A stretch of DNA of 64,000 nucleotides. Source: an uncultured Dysgonomonas sp. Its GTDB lineage: Bacteria > Bacteroidota > Bacteroidia > Bacteroidales > Dysgonomonadaceae. This document shows, in pieces, positions 1 to 7,517 of this stretch; the first letter of the stretch is position 1; the number at the start of each line of letters is the position of its first letter. The DNA lies in NCBI GenBank assembly GCA_900556485.1, contig USOX01000006.1, positions 1-64,000 on the forward strand, written 5' to 3'. Under the pieces are notes generated by a model, which was given only the letters and a program-made list of their open reading frames with translations, was not told where the DNA came from and did no database searches. The position numbers and the translations under genes were made by a program.

Positions 1-77
1 TTAACCAATCTCAGCCGAGACACTTAGTGGTATACTTTTCAATTACTAAGTGGACTACTTTTCGATTATTATTTACA
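1..77. mobile_element. End of an IS21-like insertion sequence (partial)
   Basis: Two tandem 22-bp direct repeats lie at 24-45 and 47-68, identical at 18 of 22 positions and sharing the block TACTTTTC. The sequence then ends in ACA at 75-77, exactly where recognisable RND pump coding sequence begins at 78. Multiple internal direct repeats near a terminus that ends in CA is the known design of IS21-family ends. The transposase genes lie outside the window, so the family call is inference. The other terminus and the target duplication cannot be seen. Confidence 0.6.
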
Positions 78-434
78 CTCCTGCATACGGTTGGATGCAT
101 ATTGCTGGGCATAAAAATCATCTACACCGTCTTCAAACAAAACCGTTACTACCGCTAAACCGAACAAAGAGGTAGAACGTACATCTGTTTTTCGTGGAAT
201 CGTATTTAATTGTTGCATAATAGGTAATGTGACGAATTTTTCGACTTCCTCGGCACTTCGCCCCGACCATTGGGCAATGATTTTTACACGGGTATTGGTT
301 ACATCGGGGTAGGCTTCGATAGGAGTGCTTTTGAAACAAACTATTCCGGCAACCAATAAGATGACTGTGAGGAAAATTACCAAAACATCATTCCGTAAAG
401 AGAATGCGATTATTTTTTCAACGAATTTATGCAT
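69..434 (-). pseudogene. RND heavy-metal efflux pump (CusA/CzcA type), N-terminal fragment cut by an IS end
   Basis: This encodes the first ~119 residues of an inner-membrane RND pump of the CzcA/CusA family, normally about 1040 residues. The fragment has the N-terminal membrane helix (residues ~15-35), the family motif with AYPDVTNTRVKI, and RSAEEVEKFVTLPI from the start of the porter domain. Homology stops after NRMQE at position 78. The next two codons and the stop come from the adjoining IS-like end. It starts with ATG 12 nt after the adaptor gene and belongs to the TolC-adaptor-pump operon. As it stands no working pump could be made, so the operon is probably inactive unless the rest persists elsewhere. 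Confidence 0.85.
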
Positions 435-446
435 GACGGAAGTCTG

Positions 447-1532
447 TTATTTAAGCTGCGAATAAACTAATAATTGATTTTTAATAACGATGTTTTCACC
501 TGCGGATAAACCTGATTCGAGGTAAGTTGTTCCATTTCCACGATTACTAAGTTTTACTTCCCTGACCTCAAAATTCTCATTTTCCTTTTCAACAACTACA
601 TAGTAATGGTTATTATCGAAAACAAGAGCGTCAGATGGTATAGCAATCATTTCCTTTTCCGATTTATTTTTTAACTTAATAACAGCCGACATTTCAGGTT
701 TGAACAGCAATTCTTTATTATCCATCAGAATCCATGCTTTGAGAATCCGTTCTTCTTTGTCAAAAACATTTGAAATTTTTGTGATTTTTCCGGTAAAAGT
801 CTTATCGGGGTAAGATAATAACTGAATTTCTGTATCTGTTCCTTCATGGACGAACAACAAGTCTTTGGCATATACATTCGCCATGATCCATACTGTACTA
901 AGGTCGGCAATTGTAAAAATGGGTTCGCCTTCATTCGATATAGTGCTTCCCGATGATATATTCCGGTCTACGATGTGACCGCTCATAGGAGCCATAACGG
1001 AAAAAGTACCTGTACTCTGATTATAATGATAAAAGGACATATCTGTTTCAATGCGTTTTAATGAGGCTTTAGCCTGATTGAGTTTTGCCTCCACCTCCAG
1101 AAGTTCTTTTTCGGAATTCATATTATCATCGAACAAAGATTGAACAGTTTTCATTTCGCGTTCGGCTATTTTCATTTCTGCTCTCAGGCTGGTTTCTTCG
1201 GCTTTTAACAGACTTAATTCCGTACTCCGTAAGTCAAGCAGTTTCTGTCCTTTAGTAACCTTATCTCCTGTAGAAAAATAAACCCTATCGACTATGCCGT
1301 TCGTTAAAGGCATATATTTGATTATTTTATCTGGGTTGTATTCTACTTTGCCGGATAATGTCAATTCTACCTCTTGCTTTTTAAGCACTGCCGGAGTTGT
1401 TTTTATAAGTTGCTGAAACGAATCGTGAATGTTATCCGTTACTGTTTCCTGCTTATTTTCTTTCTCTCCCGAACACGACACCCAAAAGATGGCACCGATA
1501 ATGGCTACTATTCTAAATTGTATTTTTATCAT
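447..1532 (-). CDS. RND efflux periplasmic adaptor lipoprotein (HlyD/CusB/CzcB type)
   Basis: This is a membrane-fusion protein that would link the inner-membrane RND pump to the TolC-like outer-membrane channel. It is 361 residues long and begins with a lipoprotein signal ending in WVSC (Cys20). A biotinyl-lipoyl half-motif follows (GIVDRVYFSTGDKVTKGQ), then a long alpha-helical hairpin (residues ~95-170) rich in Glu/Lys. The second lipoyl half (APMSGHIVDRNISSGS), beta-barrel and membrane-proximal domains come after. It sits 3 nt behind the TolC-like gene and 12 nt before the pump fragment, indicating one operon. No His-rich metal-binding tail is present, so the substrate (metal or drug) is not settled. 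Confidence 0.88.
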   Translation of the reverse strand: MIKIQFRIVAIIGAIFWVSCSGEKENKQETVTDNIHDSFQQLIKTTPAVLKKQEVELTLSGKVEYNPDKIIKYMPLTNGIVDRVYFSTGDKVTKGQKLLDLRSTELSLLKAEETSLRAEMKIAEREMKTVQSLFDDNMNSEKELLEVEAKLNQAKASLKRIETDMSFYHYNQSTGTFSVMAPMSGHIVDRNISSGSTISNEGEPIFTIADLSTVWIMANVYAKDLLFVHEGTDTEIQLLSYPDKTFTGKITKISNVFDKEERILKAWILMDNKELLFKPEMSAVIKLKNKSEKEMIAIPSDALVFDNNHYYVVVEKENENFEVREVKLSNRGNGTTYLESGLSAGENIVIKNQLLVYSQLK

Positions 1533-1535
1533 TGT

Positions 1536-2822
1536 TTATTTTATTTCTGTTCCGATCATATATTGCAGTTCCTCAAATTGTAAATTGACATTCTTTTGAG
1601 CAGTGAGTATCGTTTGTTTATTTGTCCGGTATGCTTCCATAAAGTCTATATATTCGAGCATACTTATATTCTTGTTGAGCAGATTTTTTGAATATACTTC
1701 GAGCATATTGTCTAATTCAGGTAATAAACTGTCTTCGGTGATCCTTGTGTAAAATCTGTAAGCATTCACATAATTATTGTAGGTCGCCATTACTTCATGT
1801 CGGATTATATTCTTGTGTTGTTGTTCTAAATACGAACTTTGATCTATATTTAATTTCGCAGCTTTGATATTTCCCTGATTCCGATTGAAAAAAGGAAGAT
1901 CGATACTTACACCAAAACCAATGAAGTCTTTCCACACTCCTCCATAACGATCATAGTTGGCACTTAGAGTAATATCAGGTATCCGTTGGGATTTCTCATA
2001 ATCCAATGTTCTTTTGTGGAATTGTGTATGGAGCCTGTATTGTTTCATATCCGGTCTCGAATCTTCTGCAAGCTGCATTAAATCCTGCAATATAATTTTG
2101 TCCGGGTTGATAGTCTTTTCGGGATTGTCCGCTATTTCAATTTGTACAAATGGGTCTATATTAAGTAGTATTTTGAGGGATTTTTTCTGTTCACCAAGAT
2201 CAGCGCGTGTTGTGTTGATTTCATTTTCTAATTCGAGCAAAGAAGACTGTAAACGGAGCAGTTCGCTTTTTGCTATATTTCCTTGTTGAACCTGATTTTT
2301 GAAAGATTCGACCAGCCGACTAATAGATTCAAGTTGATTAGTTAGGATAGCCATATAAGTTTGGGCATAATGCAAATCGTAAATAGACTTTCTAAGTTCA
2401 ATTTTAAGATTGCGTAATACGTCCTCAAACTCCTGTAATGCAATTTCTTTAGAAACTTTTTCGCGCCTTATCAGTTTTCCCCTCTTGTTCGCAGTTTGAA
2501 TAAGTTGACTTAATTCGATACTGAATTCTGTGTTTTTTGTAAATGAGGATGAAGCGATATCCGATATTTCGCCTCGTTGTCGTTTAGTGCTCCACAGATT
2601 TACATCACTTATTGATAAAGTAGGGTTATCCCACAGCTTAGCTTGTGCTACTGCTGCATCAGCTATATCAATGTTATATCTTTCAGCTAACAATATCAGA
2701 TTATTCTCTATAAACAGGGCTTCTATTTCTTTGCAGCTCAATTTCCGGTATTGTACTTCCTGACTGTAAGTTACCCGAGAGCAGATTAAAGAACAGATTA
2801 AAAAGAGTAAGTATCTTTTCAT
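1536..2822 (-). CDS. TolC-family outer-membrane efflux protein (CzcC/CusC type)
   Basis: This is the outer-membrane channel of a tripartite efflux system, 428 residues from the chosen start. ATG at 2822 is preferred over an in-frame TTG at 2843, because it places a normal signal peptide (MKRYLLFLICSLICSRVTYSQ region) at the N-terminus. The mature part has the two pseudo-repeated helical halves of OEP proteins: LAERYNIDIADAAVAQAKLWDNP in the first, and a second repeat around SYLEQQHKNIIRHEVMATYNNY. It is first in the minus-strand operon, 3 nt before the adaptor gene. A TAnnTTTG box and a phased repeat array lie just upstream. Confidence 0.88.
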   Translation of the reverse strand: MKRYLLFLICSLICSRVTYSQEVQYRKLSCKEIEALFIENNLILLAERYNIDIADAAVAQAKLWDNPTLSISDVNLWSTKRQRGEISDIASSSFTKNTEFSIELSQLIQTANKRGKLIRREKVSKEIALQEFEDVLRNLKIELRKSIYDLHYAQTYMAILTNQLESISRLVESFKNQVQQGNIAKSELLRLQSSLLELENEINTTRADLGEQKKSLKILLNIDPFVQIEIADNPEKTINPDKIILQDLMQLAEDSRPDMKQYRLHTQFHKRTLDYEKSQRIPDITLSANYDRYGGVWKDFIGFGVSIDLPFFNRNQGNIKAAKLNIDQSSYLEQQHKNIIRHEVMATYNNYVNAYRFYTRITEDSLLPELDNMLEVYSKNLLNKNISMLEYIDFMEAYRTNKQTILTAQKNVNLQFEELQYMIGTEIK

Positions 2823-2845
2823 TTTTGCATGATTAATTTCCAATG

Positions 2846-2853
2846 CAAAAATA
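2846..2853 (-). promoter_or_regulatory. -7 promoter element of the efflux operon
   Basis: The minus strand reads TATTTTTG, matching the Bacteroidetes -7 consensus TAnnTTTG. It is 23 nt upstream of the TolC-like start. No TTTG -33 box is present at the expected distance; repeats occupy that position instead, which suggests activator dependence. Confidence 0.55.
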
Positions 2854-2863
2854 ATCTTCTAAG

Positions 2864-2924
2864 ATTAGAAGTTTTTTGGATGTAGATTAGATAGGTATTA
2901 TAGATAGATTAGAAATACATTAGA
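2864..2924. repeat. 11-bp-phased ATTAGA direct-repeat array (candidate activator site)
   Basis: ATTAGA occurs exactly at 2864, 2886, 2908 and 2919, all multiples of 11 bp apart. The intervening 11-bp slots hold the degenerate copies ATTATA (2897) and TTTGGA (2875). The array begins 10 bp upstream of the -7 box of the efflux operon. Direct repeats with 11-bp period are typical of OmpR/PhoB-family response-regulator sites; the regulator itself is not in the window. Confidence 0.6.
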
Positions 2925-3091
2925 ATCGCTATAATAATGTATAACAAGGTAAAATTCTCAATTTTACTTGGGGCTCAATCTGGGTCTCAGGTATGTAACA
3001 TATTAAGGTACAAATTGACACAGATAGGTATAAAACAAGCTAGATAGTCACTATTCGGCTTACTTAAATATTAATGTCTATTCTTTTGTAA

Positions 3092-3105
3092 AACAATTAA
3101 TTGTT
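3092..3105. promoter_or_regulatory. Perfect 14-bp palindrome, possible operator
   Basis: AACAATTAATTGTT is its own reverse complement. It lies about 40 bp upstream of a TAnnTTTG box that would drive the flavin oxidoreductase gene. A dimeric regulator site is possible, but AT-rich palindromes also arise by chance. Confidence 0.3.
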
Positions 3106-3147
3106 AAATTAAATATTAATATACAGTATTAGGTCGATTAATTTTCG

Positions 3148-3155
3148 TATCTTTG
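3148..3155 (+). promoter_or_regulatory. -7 promoter element for the oxidoreductase-plsC pair
   Basis: TATCTTTG matches TAnnTTTG. It would give a leader of about 165 nt before the ATG at 3329. No clear -33 box is visible. Confidence 0.45.
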
Positions 3156-3283
3156 GGCTTTGAGCAATCAAGTTTTTATTGTATCTTTTCTACGTAATGT
3201 TTTGCTCCGCTTAGATTTGCGGGTCTTCCCATCGTCAAAATTGACAACAAAATCAACTTTCTTGTTTATAGTATTAATAAGTC

Positions 3284-3321
3284 GCGAGAAAGTGTTATAC
3301 AATATCGTGACACATTTTCGC
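3284..3321 (+). other. Leader hairpin next to the start codon
   Basis: GCGAGAAAGTGT (3284-3295) pairs with ACACATTTTCGC (3310-3321) at 10 of 12 positions plus one G-U. The hairpin ends 7 nt before the ATG of the oxidoreductase. It could influence initiation; no known riboswitch fold was recognised. Confidence 0.3.
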
Positions 3322-3328
3322 AAATAGA

Positions 3329-4405
3329 ATGAAATCATTTTTTATAGGAAGTCTGGAAGTGAAACTTCCGGTTATTCAAGGAGGAATGGGGGTAGGTGTA
3401 TCCTTATCCGGGTTAGCATCAGCAGTAGCGAACGAAGGTGGTATCGGAGTTATATCATGTGCAGGGTTAGGCTTGATTTATCATAAATCTCCAGGAGATT
3501 ATTTAAATAAGTGTATTTCCGGACTGAAAGAAGAAATTCAGAAAGCTAAGGAAAAGAGTAAGGGGATAATTGGTGTAAACATCATGGTTGCCCTAACTAA
3601 TTATGCTGATATGGTAAAAACTTCAATAGCTGAAAAAGTTGATGTTATTTTTGCCGGTGCTGGTCTTCCTTTCGATTTACCATCTTTCTTGACTAGTGGC
3701 AGCAAAACAAAACTTGTACCTATTGTTTCGTCAGCACGAGCAGCTAAGATTATATGTGATAAATGGAAAATTAATTATGGTTACTTGCCGGACGCTATTG
3801 TGGTGGAAGGACCTAAGGCAGGTGGCCATTTGGGTTTTAAATTAAACCAACTTGAAGATGAGCAATATTCATTAGAACAGCTAATTCCAGAGGTGGTTAG
3901 TATAGCTCATTCATACAAAGAAGAGAAAGAAATACCGGTGATTGCTGCCGGAGGAATTTCTTCGGGAAAAGATATACTTCGTTTTATTGAGATGGGGGCT
4001 TCGGGTGTACAATTAGGTACTATGTTTGTTACAACTACAGAATGCGATGCTTCTGATACCTTTAAAAATGTTTTTATAGATGCAAAGCAAGAGGATGTAA
4101 AGATTATTCAGAGTCCGGTTGGGATGCCAGGAAGAGCTATTGATGGTGAATTTATCCAAAATGTGGAAAAGGGGTTGGAAAAACCTAAAGTTTGTCCTTT
4201 TCATTGTATAAAAACGTGCGATTATACAAAAAGCCCTTATTGTATCGTTCAATGCCTTTATCAGGCGGCAAGAGGTAATATGAAAAAAGGATATGCTTTT
4301 ACAGGTATTAATGTTCACTTGTCTCAAAAAATATCAAGTGTAAAAGAGGTTATCACTAAATTAAAGAATGAATTTCTAAATGCAAAGCTCGAAGGAGGGA
4401 TGTAA
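3329..4405 (+). CDS. NAD(P)H-dependent flavin oxidoreductase / nitronate monooxygenase family
   Basis: This is an FMN-binding TIM-barrel enzyme of the nitronate monooxygenase / enoyl-ACP reductase FabK-like superfamily, 358 residues, cytoplasmic. It opens with PVIQGGMGVGVSLSGLASAV, the N-terminal FMN-loop motif of the family. The phosphate-binding stretch is AAGGISSGKDILRFIEMGASGVQLGTMF. The C-terminus carries a Cys cluster (CPFHCIKTCDYTKSPYC), seen in a subgroup common in anaerobes. The substrate cannot be decided from sequence: nitronate oxidation, FabK-type enoyl reduction and others are possible. The next gene, a plsC homologue, starts directly after its stop, so a link to lipid synthesis is reasonable but unproven. 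Confidence 0.82.
   Translation: MKSFFIGSLEVKLPVIQGGMGVGVSLSGLASAVANEGGIGVISCAGLGLIYHKSPGDYLNKCISGLKEEIQKAKEKSKGIIGVNIMVALTNYADMVKTSIAEKVDVIFAGAGLPFDLPSFLTSGSKTKLVPIVSSARAAKIICDKWKINYGYLPDAIVVEGPKAGGHLGFKLNQLEDEQYSLEQLIPEVVSIAHSYKEEKEIPVIAAGGISSGKDILRFIEMGASGVQLGTMFVTTTECDASDTFKNVFIDAKQEDVKIIQSPVGMPGRAIDGEFIQNVEKGLEKPKVCPFHCIKTCDYTKSPYCIVQCLYQAARGNMKKGYAFTGINVHLSQKISSVKEVITKLKNEFLNAKLEGGM
4393..4398 (+). promoter_or_regulatory. Shine-Dalgarno site of plsC
   Basis: AGGAGG lies 7 nt before the plsC ATG, inside the last codons of the upstream gene. Strong Shine-Dalgarno sites are unusual in Bacteroidetes and this one fixes the start of plsC. Confidence 0.6.
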
Positions 4406-5137
4406 ATGCAAAAAATACTAGCATACCCATTATCTATTATTTATTATCTGTTGTTTGGAAGTTCATTAGTTATTTTCCATGTGATTCAATGGATATGTTT
4501 TAATCTATTTGGTTATGATGCTCACAAAAAGAGTGTGGACGTTTTGTGTTTCTTTCTTGTAGCAAATACTTATGTTTTAGGAACAAGATATAAAATTAAA
4601 GGATTAGAAAAACTTCCGACAGATGTTCCTCTTATTATTGCTTCTAACCATCAAAGCTTATATGATATTACAACTATTGGTTGGTTTATGCGAAAGGTAC
4701 ATCCTAAATTCATCAGTAAAATAGAATTAGGTAAAGGAATTCCGAGTATATCATATAATCTGAATCATGGCGGCTCAGTGCTTATTGATAGAAAAGATCC
4801 AAAACAATCTTTATCAGCAATACGGGAAATGGCTAAATATATAGAAACCAATAAACGCTCGACAGTAATTTTCCCTGAAGGGACAAGGAGTAAAACTGGT
4901 AAACCAAGACCATTTGCTGAAAACGGATTAAAAATTCTTTGTAAATATGCCCCATCAGCCTATATGGTTCCCGTTACAATCAATAATGCGTGGAAAATGA
5001 CGAGATGGGGATCTTTTCCTTTAGGAATAGGGATTAAGCTCGAACTTATAGTTCATGATCCTATTCTTGTAAAAAGTATGCCTTTTTCTGAACTTTTTGA
5101 AAAGACAGAACAGGCCGTAACTCAAGCTATCAATTGA
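4406..5137 (+). CDS. plsC: 1-acyl-sn-glycerol-3-phosphate acyltransferase
   Basis: It acylates lysophosphatidic acid to phosphatidic acid in phospholipid synthesis at the inner membrane. The protein has 243 residues and an N-terminal hydrophobic segment (~5-35). The catalytic HX4D motif is in SNHQSLYDI (His ~83) and the glycerophosphate-binding motif is FPEGTRSK (~155). Length and motif spacing are normal for PlsC. The ATG begins immediately after the upstream TAA, so the two genes are co-translated. A related lysolipid acyltransferase role cannot be excluded. Confidence 0.88.
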   Translation: MQKILAYPLSIIYYLLFGSSLVIFHVIQWICFNLFGYDAHKKSVDVLCFFLVANTYVLGTRYKIKGLEKLPTDVPLIIASNHQSLYDITTIGWFMRKVHPKFISKIELGKGIPSISYNLNHGGSVLIDRKDPKQSLSAIREMAKYIETNKRSTVIFPEGTRSKTGKPRPFAENGLKILCKYAPSAYMVPVTINNAWKMTRWGSFPLGIGIKLELIVHDPILVKSMPFSELFEKTEQAVTQAIN

Positions 5138-5154
5138 TAGCAGAAATTTAACAC

Positions 5155-5180
5155 TACTGTTGGTGTAATTTACAACAGTA
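5155..5180 (+). other. 8-bp perfect inverted repeat upstream of the helicase gene
   Basis: TACTGTTG (5155-5162) and CAACAGTA (5173-5180) flank a 10-nt loop, 12 nt before the helicase ATG. There is no T-run, so this is not a classical terminator. It may be an RNA element in the helicase leader or a protein site. Confidence 0.35.
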
Positions 5181-5192
5181 AAATATTAGAAA

Positions 5193-6308
5193 ATGACATT
5201 TAAAGAATTAAATATTATTGAGCCCATTTTAAAGGCTCTGAATGAAAAAGGATATACAACTCCAACACCCATACAGAATCAGGCTATTAAGCCTGCACTT
5301 GACAATCGTGATATTTTAGGATTGGCTCAAACAGGGACAGGTAAGACAGCTGCATTCTCTCTTCCAATCATACAGCAACTGTATTTGAATAAAGGGAACG
5401 GGAAGAAAAGGGAGATTAAGGCGTTGATAATAACGCCAACACGAGAATTGGCTATCCAAATTGACGAGTGTCTGAACGATTATACCTATTATACAGGTAT
5501 TCGTCATTGTGTGATTTTTGGAGGAGTGAAGCAAAATGCACAAGTGAACAAACTAAAAGCTGGAATAGATATATTGGTAGCTACTCCCGGCCGCTTATTG
5601 GATTTGATGAATCAAGGAATTATCAATTTAAATTTTGTTCAGCATTTTGTATTGGATGAAGCGGATCGTATGTTGGATATGGGATTTATCCATGATATAA
5701 AACGTTTGTTACCAAAATTGCCAAAGAAAAAACAAACTCTTTTCTTTTCGGCTACTATGCCTCCTTCTATAGCTACTCTTGCCAGGTCTATATTGCATAA
5801 TCCTGTAAGGGTGGAGGTTACGCCAGTATCATCAGTTGTGGATACTATAGAACAGTATCTCTATTTTGTAGAAAAGACGGAGAAAAAAGATTTATTGATC
5901 AACTTACTGAAAAAAGATAAAGAAAAGTCTGCTCTAATATTCTCGCGAACGAAGCATGGTGCGGATAAAATAGCACGAATACTATCTAAGGCCGGAATAG
6001 GCAGTGCTGCTATTCATGGTAATAAATCGCAGAATGCCAGGCAAAGAGCCTTATCTGATTTTAAATCGCATGAGATACAAGCTCTAATAGCAACAGATAT
6101 TGCCGCTCGCGGAATTGATATTAGTAATCTGGAATTGGTAATCAATTATGATTTGCCTGATGTTGCAGAAACGTATGTACATCGCATTGGACGTACAGGT
6201 AGAGCTGGAAATTTGGGTACAGCTTTGACATTCTGTGCAAATGAAGAGAAAGAAATGCTAAAGGATATACAAAAGCTGATAGGAAAAAGCCTTATGGTAT
6301 CGGGCTAA
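5193..6308 (+). CDS. DEAD-box ATP-dependent RNA helicase (RhlE-like)
   Basis: This is an RNA-unwinding ATPase of 371 residues, essentially the bare two-RecA-domain core. It has the Q motif (PTPIQNQAI), motif I AQTGTGKT (~45-52), Ia PTRELA, TPGR, the DEAD box (~155), SAT (~186), motif V ARGID (~305) and motif VI HRIGRTGRAG (~330). There is no long basic C-terminal tail, unlike many RhlE/CsdA proteins; the RNA-tethering role may be supplied in trans by the RRM and cold-shock proteins downstream. It heads a four-gene operon ending at the hairpin at 7457. Likely role: RNA remodelling at low temperature or in ribosome assembly. Confidence 0.9.
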   Translation: MTFKELNIIEPILKALNEKGYTTPTPIQNQAIKPALDNRDILGLAQTGTGKTAAFSLPIIQQLYLNKGNGKKREIKALIITPTRELAIQIDECLNDYTYYTGIRHCVIFGGVKQNAQVNKLKAGIDILVATPGRLLDLMNQGIINLNFVQHFVLDEADRMLDMGFIHDIKRLLPKLPKKKQTLFFSATMPPSIATLARSILHNPVRVEVTPVSSVVDTIEQYLYFVEKTEKKDLLINLLKKDKEKSALIFSRTKHGADKIARILSKAGIGSAAIHGNKSQNARQRALSDFKSHEIQALIATDIAARGIDISNLELVINYDLPDVAETYVHRIGRTGRAGNLGTALTFCANEEKEMLKDIQKLIGKSLMVSG

Positions 6309-6339
6309 TAATGAATACCTATTTTAAAACAGAACAAAT

Positions 6340-6576
6340 ATGGCAGCAAAACAAAGTTCTTCTGTAAACAAAAAAGAAGGCGAAATAAGCCGTTTCGAAA
6401 AGACTTCGGCAACACAACAGGCCGAATCAGTGTTGAAAAGTGCTAAGGAAAAAGCCGGAGATGTTATTCATATCACAATTAATGATAGAACTACCATTGA
6501 GCTTCCTGCCCATTTGTCACAAGAAGAAGTAGATGCCCGGGTAGAGAGATACATCAGACTTCATAATTTGAAGTAG
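6340..6576 (+). CDS. Small conserved-context protein of unknown function (78 aa)
   Basis: Not recognised as a named family. It has a charged, Ser/Lys-rich N-terminal half (residues 1-40) followed by a compact, folded-looking C-terminal half: VIHITINDRTTIELPAHL, then an acidic/basic helix EEVDARVERYIRLHNLK. There is no signal peptide or membrane segment. It sits 31 nt after the DEAD-box gene and 72 nt before the cold-shock gene, so an accessory RNA-binding or helicase-partner role is inferred from position only. Confidence 0.65.
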   Translation: MAAKQSSSVNKKEGEISRFEKTSATQQAESVLKSAKEKAGDVIHITINDRTTIELPAHLSQEEVDARVERYIRLHNLK

Positions 6577-6648
6577 TTTATCCACTCTATTTTTGCGAGA
6601 TATAAAATGAATTATTAAATATAAAATAAAAATATTTCTGATATAAAT

Positions 6649-7095
6649 ATGGCGAAATCAAACTCATTTAACAAAAGAGAAATAGAAAAAAATAAACAAC
6701 AAAAACGAAAAGAGAAACAACAGCGAAAAGAGGATAGGAAAAACAATCCGACAAGTTCTTTTGAGGATATGATAGCTTATGTGGATGAAAATGGGGTTAT
6801 TACAGATACTCCTCCTGATCAAACAGATAAGCAGAAAGTTGAAATTGAAGATATAGCTATTTCTACACCAAAGAAGGAAGATGTAGAAGACCCAATTTTG
6901 AAAGGGCGGGTAGAATTTTTCAATTCAGATAAAGGATATGGTTTCATTAAGCATATAGGGAGTACAGATAAATACTTTTTTCATGTGAGTAGTGCTCCAT
7001 TCCCTATTACAGAAGGAAATCTGGTAACATTCGAATTGGAACGTGGTCAAAAAGGCATGAATGCTGTAAGGATCGCTTTAGCCAATAAAGAATGA
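6649..7095 (+). CDS. Cold-shock-domain protein with basic N-terminal extension
   Basis: This is a 148-residue RNA/ssDNA-binding protein. Residues ~1-35 are extremely Lys/Arg/Gln-rich (KREIEKNKQQKRKEKQQRKE). An acidic linker follows. The C-terminal cold-shock domain (from ~80) has the RNP1-like KGYGFIKH and RNP2-like YFFHVSS motifs. It is about twice the length of a CspA protein because of the basic extension. It lies third in the helicase operon, 35 nt before the RRM gene, which fits an RNA-chaperone role in cold or growth-rate adaptation. Confidence 0.88.
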   Translation: MAKSNSFNKREIEKNKQQKRKEKQQRKEDRKNNPTSSFEDMIAYVDENGVITDTPPDQTDKQKVEIEDIAISTPKKEDVEDPILKGRVEFFNSDKGYGFIKHIGSTDKYFFHVSSAPFPITEGNLVTFELERGQKGMNAVRIALANKE

Positions 7096-7130
7096 CTAGT
7101 AAATCAAATAATAATTAACAAAGAAAAAGA

Positions 7131-7439
7131 ATGAACATTTATGTATCAAATCTAAACTTTAGCACATCAAGCGAAAGTTTACAAGAATTATTTGCAGAAC
7201 ACGGTGAAATAGATTCTGCTAAGATTATAACAGACAGAGACACTGGAAGATCACGTGGATTTGGATTTGTTGAAATGCCTAATGATGCAGAAGGCCAAAA
7301 AGCTATTGACGAATTGAACAATACTGATTTTGAGGGTAAAACAATTAGTGTAAATGTTGCGCGCCCTAGAACAGAAAGAAGTAGTGGTGGTTACAACAAT
7401 CGTGGTGGAAATGGTGGTTATAATAGAAATCGCTATTAA
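7131..7439 (+). CDS. RRM-domain RNA-binding protein
   Basis: The 102-residue protein consists of one RNA recognition motif (residues 1-80) and a short Gly/Arg/Asn-rich tail. RNP2 is IYVSNL at the N-terminus and RNP1 is RGFGFVEM (~41-48). The spacing is that of bacterial single-RRM proteins of Bacteroidetes and cyanobacteria. The tail (SSGGYNNRGGNGGYNRNRY) resembles RGG/FG-type segments and could add weak RNA binding or self-association. It is the last gene of the helicase operon and is followed by a strong terminator. Confidence 0.93.
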   Translation: MNIYVSNLNFSTSSESLQELFAEHGEIDSAKIITDRDTGRSRGFGFVEMPNDAEGQKAIDELNNTDFEGKTISVNVARPRTERSSGGYNNRGGNGGYNRNRY

Positions 7440-7456
7440 TTGATATAATAGAATAT

Positions 7457-7495
7457 AAAACAAGCAAGTCCATCTAAGGACTTGCTTGTTTTTAT
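7457..7495 (+). terminator. Rho-independent terminator (bidirectional)
   Basis: A perfect 15-bp stem (AAAACAAGCAAGTCC with its complement) surrounds a 6-nt loop and has T-rich flanks on both strands. It ends the RNA-binding operon and also serves the converging phosphoesterase gene. Confidence 0.85.
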
Positions 7496-7517
7496 ATAAA
7501 TAAATTTTAATATAGCT

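Noticed and set aside
1..27. Short plus-strand frame ending LTNLSRDT and a stop, possibly the end of a transposase gene
   Set aside because: Only eight codons are visible, and the other strand also has a stop there. It cannot be assigned.
3307..3318. GTGACACATTTT as another copy of the dispersed 26-bp element
   Set aside because: Only half the core is present, and it forms part of a leader hairpin. The match is too short to count.
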